A stretch of DNA of 64,000 nt, from NCBI RefSeq assembly GCF_905220565.1, contig NC_059401.1:6969001-7033000 (forward strand), in the 5' to 3' direction. The notes under the pieces are model-generated. The model was not told the DNA's origin. It saw only the letters and a program-made list of their open reading frames with translations, and did no database searches. Position 1 is the first letter of the stretch; the number at the start of each line of letters is the position of its first letter. Shown piece after piece: positions 38,089-50,900 of this stretch. This DNA comes from Melitaea cinxia. Lineage: Eukaryota > Arthropoda > Insecta > Lepidoptera > Nymphalidae. The position numbers and the translations under genes were made by a program.

Positions 38089-38817
38089 GATTTACTATTT
38101 ACTTTGTTTAAAAATAATCTGATCCAATAATTTAGTTAATACAAACTATTCGATTAATAGAAAACCAAAAAAATGTCAAATATGTATGTGCTTATAAAAT
38201 TTTGGTAAGAATGCTTTTCACATAAATGTTTTACCCCACGAAAAAACCAAAATCTAAAAAATTAAATATCGTTCCAACACTCTCCAAACTGTATGAGTCT
38301 TATTTTAATACATATAAGGTTTTCCCAGCTAAATAAAGCTGTATATTTTTAATATTACAGATACATAAATAAAATACGAACTTCAGATAAAATGAAAAAA
38401 TAAAATTGCACTGTACATGCACCCTACCATGAAAATTATTGCATTTAAATTTATTTATAACTTATTATGATACAAAGACAAAAGTCACTCCTATCTTACT
38501 CATAGTGGATCTTGCATCTTCTAGTCTGATGTCGATAGTCGTTGCAATTACATACGTTTATTTATCTTTTTACGATAACCACAATCAGCAGCTGCTTGGT
38601 TTGACAACTACCAAGCATGTGGTGGGGAGAACGACCGATAATTTTATAGTAGAAACGCCTGAGCAACTCAGTGCTCCGCTAATCGGTCCTGCGTTTAGAC
38701 ATCTGACGACTGTCTTGTCGTGTGATCTCTTTGTTTACATACAACACGACTCTTTGTGTTTCTAAGCAAGCAATGGATTTGCAACTCTTTGTTCTTGTGT
38801 AGTTACCCATAGTGTCA

Positions 38818-38947
38818 ATGGTAGAAATGGCTGTCGACAATCAGTCAGACTCACAAGAAACCAACTCGACTTCACTGATAGAAGACGCATTAAACATCAG
38901 CTTCGAAAATGTCAGTTATAAGGTTCGACATGGTTTCTTTGCTGGAG
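38818..38947 (+). CDS. gene 2 coding exon 1
   Basis: 130 nt, residues 1-43 plus one base. About 28 polar residues (rich in S, T, Q, D, E) precede the ATPase strand. The donor GTGAGC follows GCTGGAG. A second ATG three codons in could also serve. The sequence just upstream (pyrimidine-rich, ending TGTGTAG at 38802) could be a splice acceptor, so an unseen 5' noncoding exon is possible. Confidence 0.8.
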
Positions 38948-41900
38948 GTGAGCGAACCTTTACATAATTATAAACAATGTTTACTTTCTTTTAACTTGTT
39001 TCTGTAATAATTGAAACTAGTTTGATTCATTCTGGTTCCATAGTAAAGCACACCTTTTGTACCAATTATCTTTTGTTTAACACTTATCATTTATGCTTTC
39101 AATGATAAACGAATTATTAATTAGTACTCAAAGAAACATTTCATATCTTTAATGGTCGCTAGTAAAATATAATTGTGTTATAGGCCTTAATATTACATAA
39201 AAACGTATTCCTGTTGTCATCTAGATTTATAACGTTGAAACGGTAATATCGTATTATATTAAGTTTAAAGAAAACTTTTATACATTTGTGTGGGATTGTG
39301 ACATACATAAATTATTTATTGACCTACTAACCTAAATAAACTACACATTAAATTAAATATTACTAACAGAATTTTCGGTATAACTTATAATAAATGAGTT
39401 ATAATTTATACGGTAGGTACATAATATAATTCTAATAGTTTAAAAACTCTTAATCCGCCAATCGGTAGTGCAGCAGTGCGATGGTTTAAGCTCAAACCCT
39501 TCTCCTACATGAACAAAAAGGCCTGTGCCCAGCAGTAGGATGTTACAGGCTGAATCAATCAAATACTCTTAATCCACTAAGACTGGGCACATTTATATAA
39601 GAATTTTAATAAAATATAAAGAATAAGAAGTTCAAACACATAGAATCAAAGTCATAACAAAGTAGAATGAGTGACTTCTGTGACACCTATTTTATAATTC
39701 TTTTAACTTCCGTCATTTTGACTACCTACTTATAAATGTATGAAAATTTTATAATATGAATTAATTTTCTATTTTAAATTTTTAAGAGCATTTTTATTTA
39801 TGTCACCCAGTTTTATGCAACCCATATTTTTTATTACAAAATAAATTATCAAGAAGATACCAGATCGGCTTAAGAAAAGCAAAGGCTTTTCTTGTTTTGG
39901 TGCCTATTATCGAAAATCTAATTTCAGAAGCACTTAGATAGAAAAACTGAAGGGTGATTCGCTCTAACAAATATAATATTACCAGCAAAAGTATGTAAGT
40001 TTATACATTCTAAACTCTAACATACGTCAATAATTCATATTACACATAAAAATTTGTTAGGTAAATATAACCGGTGATAATAACCGGCATACACTTCTAG
40101 CTAATGAAATAAAAGTCTTCTCGGTGGTTACGCGTAATGCCATAAAAATAAAAATCGAGGAGCTTGGCAATAAAGAAAATGTTTGTATCACTACTAGGTA
40201 TATGTTGATTGGGAAATCTGATAGGCTTTTTTGAAGTTGAATTGATGTAGATCCTTTTTAAATACGCGTATTTTTTTTTCTTTTTTTGTTAAGTAGTATA
40301 GAATAGCTTTTCAGCGATTTTAATGCCCTTAAGCGGTTTACGCTAGGACTTGTCGTAGCGGTTGGCGGTAGTGACGGTCCGCTTGGATTAGTCGGGATAA
40401 TGATTAAAGACCTAATAGATTGACGGTTGACCCCTCAAAGAGGAGACAAGTGTTTCCACAGAACGCGTCAAAGAGCTTGAGTCGAAACACTGGATTGCTT
40501 AGCAATTACTTATACTAATTTAAAACCTAGTGCCGTGTGCATGATATTTTATTAATTTTTGAAATTAAATTTTAAGCTCGCATTTCTTCAGGCGATAATA
40601 TATGTAATGATAGGACTTATCCATTTTATTTCTAGTAGACAATTATATCACTATTTAGGAAAGCAATATACGACGTACCTACTACTATGTAATGATACCC
40701 TAATTCTATTAACTACATATATATCAAGCTATTCGTTTTATAGAATAAAACTTCGTAAATTAATATTATTCATTTTTGTACTATATTTTTTTGGCTATCA
40801 TAGCTAATGTTCAATATGTTCCTTGAGAGCGTCTTTCAGGAAGTCCTCGTTGGCGCTGACCCGCACGAACATGTCGGGGGCTCCGAGCGCGCAGGGGAAT
40901 CCCCACGACACGATGCCAATCAGTCAATTTTTTTTGGCTTCGCATTATTATTTCCAACTTTTGTTGTCAAGGTCTGCCTTTCGACTAAGACTCTTCCACT
41001 TTACTCGATCTTTTTTACCATTCGGGGTTAGAACATTGACATGAGAATTTACAATTTTAATATATCGTACTCTAATTTTAGTTTAAAACGGAAATAGAAC
41101 ATATATTGAATAATTTATATGAAATGCTAATACAATAATAACAATTTCAAATTTTACCTGTATTGAAATCAGTAAGATTTGAGTATACGAGAATAACATA
41201 GCGTTTGTAACGCACGTTAAGAGCCTGTTCGTTTTTTTTTATATGTAAATAATCAACTGCGTAATATTTTATGTATTACGTTGATTGTATATTATACTCA
41301 ATAGGTATTTTAACTTACGCCTCAGCCTGTAAGCCCAGTGCTGGGCATAGGCCTCTTTCCCCATGTAGGAGAAAAATTATAGCTTAATCCACCGCGTTAC
41401 TACAATGCTGGTTAGCGAATATTTTCCCTACTAGAAGTAACGATCGCTATCAAGTGTACATGATAACAACCAGGACCGACGGCTTAATGTGCTCTCCGAG
41501 GCACGACACAAGGACTGCACAAACACCCAGACCACGGCAAACATCTGCATGGCCAACACAAATGTTTGTCATGTTCGAGGATCGAACCGCTAGCGCAACA
41601 GCCACAAACCAGTGCTGTGACTGTTGCGCCAACGCACAGGTATTTTAACTTAAACTTCACATATTCTTATATAGAAATATTGAGAAACTTCACCGTTTTA
41701 AACGCACTTTATATGGAGTGAGATGACGATTTACGAATTCATAATAATTCATATTAGTAATTAGTAGATATAGTTCTCTCCCATCCAAAAATAAGAAGTA
41801 GATAAAAACAACTTAACACATCTCACTCGCATCTCGACATCTCGCCTCCAATATTGTTATTATAAAAAAGGTAATTCTCTGTGTATAAAGGAGTTTTCCT

Positions 41901-44900
41901 TTCCCACATCTTACCAATTTGCTTAGTGAAAAATTTGTCGCGTGCGCAAAACTCGTAGTCAGCAATTTATTAATATTTTATCAAAACGGAAAATTCCAGA
42001 ATCGACATTTAAAATCCCAGTTCTGTTTCGCGATCATCGGTATACATTCATTGCGCAGTTACGGACAAAATGAAGTGTATTTATATTAAAATAATACTAT
42101 TATGTTAATTTTTTGCTCGTAAGTAAAACATCGCCTCTCTGGTAATAAGCGAGCTGGAGAAAAAGGTAATTTTAGTAGTTTTTGTTTGAAAATTTTATAT
42201 TAATATATCATTATAGGGTCATTTCGCCTTTGTGTGTCCACTTAGTGCAGTTGGCACGTTTGAAGAAGAAAATAAAAATGTCCCAGCACTAATTTCTATG
42301 AAAAATTTATTTACTGTGTTTATTATATAGTCTATTTAAAGATTAATATTCAGTTTTGTTCGAAACATCTTTTTATTATTTTTTTTAAAGACATACTCCG
42401 GAATGAGGCGATTTAGCCAGTTTGCGTCTATAAAATCCAATTTGCTTCCACCCGCTGGACCACTTCGCGTCCACCAGCTTAGCAAAGGAATAAAGAGGTG
42501 ATATTTTTATGATAATGTAAAGAGAGATTGGATTTTAATAATTTATTTATTGAAGAATTATAGTTATTTAAAAATCAACATATTAATAAATCACTATAAA
42601 GAAAATAAAACAGCTATTTATTCTTCTAAACATTGATAGAACTTAAAATTTAAAAACAAATTAGGTACCTATGTAGTAAGTAAATAGTATTCCACCTTCA
42701 AATTTCAACAATAATCTGTTTTGTGAATTTTAGAGGAATGTAAGTAAGCTAAAGATCAGCCTGCAATCACAATCACAGCAGCCTTTCGCAGTCCACTACT
42801 GGACATAGGCCTCCAAAAATTCACTCCTGTGCTTTGCCCATAGTCACCACGCTGGGCAGGCGGGTTGGCCCCAGGGCTAGCTTTGTCGCACCGAAGACGC
42901 CACTGCCCGCCTTCGGTCTGTGTATTTCAAAACCAGCAGTTGCATGGATCCCGCCATCGGTCGGCTTTTTAAGTTCCGAGATAGTAGTGGAACTGTGTTA
43001 TCCCTTAGTCGCCTCTTACGACACCCACGGGAAAGGAGGGGGGGAGCTATATTCTTTGATGCCGTAACCACAGAGCACCACAAAGATCAGCCTTAATTAA
43101 TAATAATTATGGAAACGAAATACGAGGTGGACACATATCTCCATTCGCATTAAATATTAATAATACCGTTATGTTTTCTTTTTCGTTACTTGGTTTTATT
43201 TGATACCAGCTGTGCCCGCGACTTCATCCGCGTGGAATTAAAAAAAATATTGTTCTGTTCGTAGAGTTACAAAATAAATCAATTTCTAAGATAAAAGTAG
43301 CCTAAGTTACTCGTTATTACATTAGCTATCTGCCTAATATTTTGGTATATGTACCGTGTATAAATCAATATGCATTTAGTAAAAAGCTGTTACTTTAATA
43401 TTACAAACAGACACTCCAATTTTATTTATTTGTGTAGATAAGTTTTGAACCCTCTTGGTTTGCACCCACTGATTTTGTCCAATATCGGAATAGCATATTT
43501 TTTGCATAGGTGCTTGTCTTACCGGTTTCTTCTTCTCTTGAATTTCATGCAACGCTTCCCTTAAATCTTCTTCTGTGTAGGTTCTTTTTTCCTTCTTTTT
43601 TCTTATCTGCAAAGAACTCATCTTAAACAGAAAAAAATAAGAAAGAAATTACTTATTTCACTTTGGTATAATAGGTATTAAAGTTGTAGTTATTAGTTTT
43701 ATGTATTAAACTTATAGAATTAATTTAAGAAATGGACGCGATTTAGTTTTATTATTAATCCCTTTAGGTATAGTGGCTAAGATCTAGATTAGGTAAAACC
43801 GAATTTCGGGACCGTGGGGGGATGGGGGAGGGGAGGGTGGGGAACACTACCCCTGGTACCACTATCACACCTCGGAACCCCATGGTTATGGAGATATCGA
43901 TGGTTAAAGTTTTGAGGTTAGAAGAAGAATTGGTCAATCGTTAGTTAAGTGGCCTCCAATTTATGGGGTGAAATGGGGGTGGGAGGGTAAAGGGTGGTGG
44001 GGACGGTGGGTTTTTTAGCCCCCCGTAGTGTGCGTTTCGCGTAAACCCCGTGGTTTCGAAGATATCGTGTTTGAAGTTTTGGGGTTAACTTTACGTGATT
44101 CAGAGATATTACCATACCTTAGAGCTCCGTATCTGACTCCACCTTAACTCCGGTGCAGCGGGAAGTGCACTCATATGCTCCATTCACCAACTTTCACATT
44201 TTATTTTCGAACAAATTTACGTAAAAACGATCTCGATTGCAAGATCAACAAACGATACGAACTGACGCTTAACGACTGAGAAATCGACATTTTTAAACAA
44301 AATAACGCGTCAGACATAATATTCTAATAAAATTAGTAACATTGCGTGCTAGAATATAGGTTTAGAAATTCGAAAAATACCCAAAACCGAATCGGAGCAC
44401 CCCACTGTCCACGTGGTCTTGGTCTGTCCTACCCCTAGAGTGTTTTTTTTGTGCCGCGGAGGCGCGGAGGGAGGGCAGCCCTCGCCCGCCGTGCGAAAGC
44501 GCGCGAACGAATGCGTAGAGGAGCGGCTGAGGCTGGTCGCCGAAGGCGACCAGCCTCCGCTGCGGAACGGAGCATGAGTGAGCGTGCTTTCGCACGCAAG
44601 GGCGGAAGGGCTGCACTTCCCGCAGCGCCGGAGCCAAGCGTTCCTCTAACTTTCGAAATTCTTCTTCTAACCTCAAAACTTTAACAATGGATATCTCCAT
44701 AACCATGGGGTTCCGAGGTGTGACAGTGGTACCAGGGGTAGCGTTCCCCACCCTCTCCCCCCCCATCCCCCCACGGTCCCGAAATTCGGTTTTACCTAAT
44801 CTAAAGCTTTACCGGTATAGTTTGCGTCCATTGCGGACGCAAAGTGGAAGTTCTATAAATTCGGTGTAGTAGATCGCGTCCACCTTATTTTAAATGTTAA

Positions 44901-47900
44901 CTATAAAAAGAAAAAGCAAATTCATAATTATTATAATTTGTTTTTATTATAACCAACACCTAGAAACAGCTATGTATCCAAAATAGACATAAAACAATAA
45001 AAGACTTACTTTCAAACGAACCGCTGCCCACTATTTTCTTCTCATTATTTCGTGCCTTCGCGCTCTCTTGTTGAACAGCCCTCATTAACTATTTTTTTTA
45101 CCCAGGATTGCTTGAACGCACAGAACTTTTGTCTATGCGTGCGTGCCTCTTATACATTGAGGTATTGCCGGTAATGACTTTTCGACTTATTGGTGTCTTA
45201 GTATACTTAATTTCGAGAGTTTTCAAAGTGAGATCCGTAAAATGGACGCGAATTGGGCGATGGACGCGAACAGGCGAAATGACCCTATATATATACGTTT
45301 TATTCTAGTGATTATACCACATAGCTTTTAAAATTACTGCGTCATTGAGGCAAAAGAATCTTTAGCACGCTTTAACTCAAAATAATTATGGTACACTTTA
45401 AAAACAGAATTGAATGGTGTTAAATAACAATAAGATAAACAATTTCGTTTAAAAAGAAATTGAAGTATGATTGAATTTGTTTTTGTATTCATTTATATTA
45501 AAAGCTAATCCCAGAAGCTATTTGATTATAAAAATTCACTTTCTATTCAGATAAACTTACCCATTGAGAAAGTTTGGTGGAAAATAAATCATAAACGAAG
45601 TTGAAACCGCGCGGATAGTCTAAAAGTTATATACTTATAACTAGTGGTCGCCCAGTGGTCGAAAATTTGACTACAATTAATTAAAATTATAAGTTTGCAC
45701 ATTATTAAGTTTCTGTTGTCAAAGGCTATACTTCTATAATAATAAACAAAACAGTATATATGCGTGCGTATGTCAAAAATATGATAGTGTAGTTTTTTTA
45801 TGGATTTAATGTATTTTTATGCATAATTTTAAAATAATATTAGTATTCTGCACTCCTTATATATATAAACTATAAGTGTACTAAATTTCATACTCCTCCT
45901 TCCGCGCGATTTTCGTAAAGTTTTTGCTTCGCGTATTAATTTATAGAAGAAGATAATAAAATTCTGACTAGCATGATGAAATATTTCAAAAAGGTTTTGG
46001 GAAAGTGAAGATACGCATCGTTAAATGATATTTTGACATCACAAATATATATAAGTAAAAACGCAGCGAAAGAGAAAAGATTTTTTTTATTTATTTGAAT
46101 GAGTAAAGTTCAAGAGTTTCTGTTCCTTTTAGAACAATTTGGTGTGACATAGGAATTAAGCATGAGATGGTATCTATAAGGCTGAACACTAAATCTCATA
46201 TTATCAAAATGGTTATCATAAATTTCAACCAATATCACATAGTCAACACTCAGGTGAAATCGCAATATTTATAAAAATTAACGTTTTTGATTATTCTGTT
46301 GCATTTACATTTTGTAACCATTTACTTAATAAAATCATCTTTATGAATATGATGGAGAGGATGATTTTCTGTCCATTTTGTAAAAATATCTGAACAAAGT
46401 TGCCGGTCTGCAGCTTGTAAAGTACATTTAATGAATTCATAAAAAAGAAAATTTAATTATATTATAAGATAATTAAATTAATTAATTTACACATTTAATG
46501 TGTAATATGATAATAATTATGTAAGGTCAAGAATTTATTAATATATTTTTTTTAATTTAATTTATATACTCTGTACTTTATTTTATTTTTACAAAAAAGA
46601 TTATTTTTTTATTTAAATGTTAATGTTAATACAAGAAAGATTTTGAATACAATAATTTTGTACGTTACATTTTTTACGTCTGTATATTTAATTATTTACA
46701 ATAATGTTTAATGATTCCGCAGCGGTCATAAAGTATGTGGTTACGCTAGCGGTTGCGAAATCATTCCGCAATTATTATTTTTTTCTATATGCGCTAGGCA
46801 GATTAAAATAGAATAAGAGTTATAATATGTACATTTTTTTATTGTATTAACATAATTTATAAGTAATTTTGTACATTAATTTAATTAAATCAGATTCTTA
46901 TGTAAGATATGCTTTTTTACGAACTTTGTACAGTAAATAATTTTTTTCACACTAACCTTGTCCTGATAGTAACGAATACAAAAAAAGAATCATCCAATTT
47001 AGATATGAGTAAATTTCGGCAGTGTATTTTTATTTATAAAGATTATAGTTTTTTCACGAGTAACAAATAATTACAAGCGTCATGTATTACTTCATTATAG
47101 GTGCGTAATTACTGGAAAACTTTTTATTTAACTATAAAATTATAAAAAAACAATTATGTACATGTAAATAACTTTATGATTCACAAAAAATTGAGTTAAA
47201 ATGTATAAACCATTTTAATTAATCATTTAATGATTCTATTTATTTTTTCTGCTTGAACTATAGATATTAATGAAACATAATTGTGTGTGTGCGATTTCAT
47301 TTATGACAGTGTACCTAGTCTGTAATTGAGCAGTCTTCAACGAACAGAGTTTATGTTATTTTTGTTTTTCATTTCACTGTCTACTTGTGGAAAACTGACA
47401 ACATACATATAATACTAACTTGTTGCATAATATACCTTTGAAGCTACCGATCCACATCTGGTTATTATTAAACAATTGTAATAGTCAATGTAGGTAATTA
47501 ATCACTCAGTGGCTACCGGCAAAAAGGTAAGACTAAAACCCAATACTTACTAAACGAGTCAAGAGATTTATGAACGTTAAGGATACGGTTTAAACACAGT
47601 TTTCTTTACGTAACAGAATACCAATTATCTCGTAAGATTCCATTACGAATTCAAGATTTAATATTCAGTTTTCTAGATATCTTTACACATTAATTTAACG
47701 GTCACTCAAAGAATTCAACATTTTTGATAGTTTTATTTGTCATATCAATTTTTTTTCATATTTAACTGAGCTAGGGCACAGCAGAAAATTTCCGACAGCC
47801 CGACTGGGGTAGAATACCTCGACCTTACAAAATATCACAGCTAAAGAATACTGCTCTTAAACTGTGTTGTGTTCCTGTGGTGGGGAAGGTGACCAGAGCT

Positions 47901-50900
47901 CCTGGGAGAGTTGGGGGTAGGTTCGGCAACGCGCTTAAGGTGTTATGCTTCTGGTATTGCAGGTGTCTATGAGCCACAGTTATCGTTTACCATCGGGTGA
48001 GCCGTATGCTTGTTTGCCGACCTAGTAGTATAATATAAAAAAATACAGATAAATAATAAAAATTACACCATTAAAGGTGGAATAAAAAAATCCAAGTCCA
48101 ACGCTTAATAACTAAATAAAACCAACCAACCAAATAAGGAAATATAGAGTTATAATAAATATTTAATTTAAGAGGAAAGGGTACCGAAGAGACTTTTCAA
48201 AAATAAGTATTTGAATAAAATGTTTCTGTCGCGCTGCATGCCGCTACCGCGCCCCGCGCCATCTCCGCCCCGTTTTTTCTATGTGTGACTGTCGTTTTGT
48301 TAGTGTGCGTGCGCCGGCTATTCAGCTATTAATTGTTGACGATATTTTAGTATTCGCATCTTTCGTTTGTGATTGACTACGAGTACATGTAGCGCATAGT
48401 GCTATTTTTCTGAATTTGGCTTGTTTTATTGAATTTGTTCTGCATCGTATTGCTGTGACTCGGCTTACTATTATTGAATTTTGTAAACTACTTATTATTT
48501 ATGTTTTATTATTTTGAATTGGATACTCTTTGTGACGATACATGTCTATATTTTTGTGGGTAATTATCGAAATACTTAGGTACTTTATTTATGTAATTAC
48601 ATGGTTGAGGTGTGTGTAAGAATGGGTAATGAAATACATACATAATTATAGTGTATACATGTAGTACATAGTATAAGTGTAAGTATAGTATATATATGTA
48701 ATATAGTACATACACAGTATAAAATGTTTGCCTTAGTACCTATATAATTTGTAATGTCTCATGTTTGTCGCAGTTATTAATACATGGGTATAGGTTATAT
48801 ATATTAATTAACATAATTATAATTGCGGCGATATAACAATGGTTAAAAATAATATTATAAATAAAAAAAAAAAACAAGAAAAGCCGCCTGCGTGAAGAAC
48901 AACTATTAGAAAGTCAATTGAAAAAGCTGGAACAAGATAAAAATTCAATAATTACACAAAGATAGCTAAATAAATTACACCAATTTCAAACATTATGTAC
49001 TGTACACTTACAAAAATCATGAAGGCGACTTTTTCAATTATTATTTTATTTATGTTTTTTTAGTTAGGCAAATTACGTAATCGATTGAATTTTTTTAAAG
49101 AGTGGTTGATTAACATGACATAACATAACAATACACTTTATTGAACACCAACAGAAAATAATAATACGTATCAGATTGATTTCTAACCGACTTCCAAAAA
49201 AGGAGGAGGTTCTTAATTCGACTGTATTTTTCTTTTTTTTTTTGTATATATGTTACTTCAGAACTTTTGACTGGGTGGACCGAGTTCGACTTGTACGCAA
49301 AGGAAAAAAAGCCGACTTCAACTACATCGACATGTAATACAACAAAGGTAGACGAAAATATAGTCAAGTAAATACGCGTTATTAAAGATTACTCAAAAAT
49401 TTGTTATCAGATCTCGATGAAATTTATATATGACTACACGATAAACATCAGCTTTCGATTAAATTAAAAATCATCAAAATCGGTACACCTAGTAAAAAGT
49501 TATGCGGTATAATACAACGTAGGTCGACGAAAATAGTCAAGTAAAAACGTATTATTTATATTACTCGAAAAGTTGTTGTTAGATCTCAAATAAACTCAAG
49601 TGAGACCAAATGACACACACCACCTTTCGATTAAAAAAAAAATTTGTAGAAATCGGTCCACTCAGTCAAAAGTTCTGAAGTAACATACATAAAAAATACA
49701 GTTAAATTGAGAGCTTCCTCCTTTTTTAGAAGTGGGTTAAAAATAGAAACCGATTTTACACGTCTATAGAATTCCTAAGTCGACAAGCTTGAACAGTGAA
49801 AGATTTAGTATAAATGAAAGAGGAGTGAGAGGGAAATTCAAGAAGTAAGCTTTCCTCAGAACGAAAACTGCGTTCATTGGAATCACTAAGAAACTTAAAT
49901 CGTCGTTTTAGATAAGCAGGTACAACAGGATTAAAAAGAATAGAGTAAAGTAAGTTGAGAATATACGTATTCCCGAAGTAGGGAATTGGGTGCCACTCAG
50001 GGCGTAACTACTGCCGTATCAGCCGTATCAATGATACGGGGCCCCCTATTTACAGGGCCCCTAAGGTGTGTAAGCAAAAATTAGTAAAATGCTATCCATA
50101 ATGTCACTTAATCTTGTGCTTCCTGGAAAAAAGAATAAAAAAACTGTCATACATACCTATAGAGTTTTAACTTCAGAAATGACTGAAGTCTGAAAAGCAG
50201 TCCCCTTTTATCCGAGTCAAGCGTGCGCCCAATTGTTGATAACATTCTGTATCGTTTATTTCGGGATTCAGTTAATCATTATGAACAATGAATTAATCTT
50301 TTTTATATAAGAATGGGGCACACAAGCAGACGAAGCCATCTGATCTATAACGGCTACCGTCGCCCATGGCCTTTAGAGAAAAGATGTAGACACTAGACGC
50401 TTTAAAACCCCCAAATTTTAGCAAGGTCATTCCACACTTTGAATGTACGCGGAAACATTGCGCACGAAGCTCGCACATTGGTTGCAAACCACTGGTGGAT
50501 ACAATTAGCACCACTAGACTTCTTGACATCGAAAGAATGCAGAAAACGACAAACGACACTGCTCATAGTGCACATTACGCATCGCGTGCTCGCACCGTGG
50601 AATGCTCGATGGTGCTTTTCCCTCATGGTCAAGAGTTGAATTCGACGCAAAAAGAGTGCAAAGAATTTTCGCTTACTTTTTCGCATAATGTGCCAGAGAG
50701 CCTTCAGGTTCGCGCAATGATGGAAGTGTAGACTAAAAAACGTTACCTTCGACAGCTTTTGTAAGAAACAAAAGGCACGGTTTCCATTTGGAAAGCCCAA
50801 TAGTCTCTCGCCAATTCTGCTGTGTTTGAACTTTGCCCTAGCGATTTACTACCTGTAATACCTGGAGGCAGCGTTGAATCTCTTCTTCAGGTTATGTGCC

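Larger units (their letters stand above)
35009..38817. other. intergenic region between the ABCG paralogues
   Basis: Holds a SINE (36341-36620), a TA microsatellite with a short Helitron (36970-37186), a SINE fragment (37247-37372) and a LINE reverse-transcriptase remnant (37387-38088). 35,009-36,340 shows only AT-rich sequence. The promoter of gene 2 should lie in 38,100-38,800. A 108-codon ORF there (38439-38765) has no recognisable features and is probably chance. Confidence 0.6.
42216..45285. mobile_element. DNA transposon with 14-bp TIRs, pogo-like candidate
   Basis: Exact inverted ends GGGTCATTTCGCCT (42216-42229) and its complement (45272-45285), each flanked by TATA, so a TA or TATA target duplication fits. 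Inside the ends are repeated GCGTCCA/TGGACGC motifs (near 42469, 43733, 44826, 44877, 45242 and 45261), likely transposase-binding subterminal repeats. A minus-strand ORF at 43376-43621 resembles a pipsqueak/CENP-B-type helix-turn-helix. A SINE has inserted at 42763-43081. No catalytic DDE region was found, so this copy is non-autonomous. Confidence 0.72.

Noticed and set aside
38439..38765. 108-codon ORF just upstream of gene 2
   Set aside because: It has no conserved motif, is out of any splice relation with exon 1 and stops before the gene 2 start. It may overlap promoter or 5' UTR.
40559..41044. Plus-strand ORFs of 82, 74 and 73 codons
   Set aside because: The latter two are antisense shadows of the protease fragment. 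The first is an AT-rich hydrophobic ORF without homology.
44362..44766. 134-codon minus ORF and 77-codon plus ORF, arginine- and alanine-rich
   Set aside because: Both lie in the fold-back arm and its GC-rich core, where stop codons are rare because of composition. No domain is visible.
50402..50800. 132-codon minus ORF considered as a host gene
   Set aside because: Its end matches the style of LINE ORF2 C-termini and continues into a LINE-type 3' end, so it was annotated as a LINE remnant.
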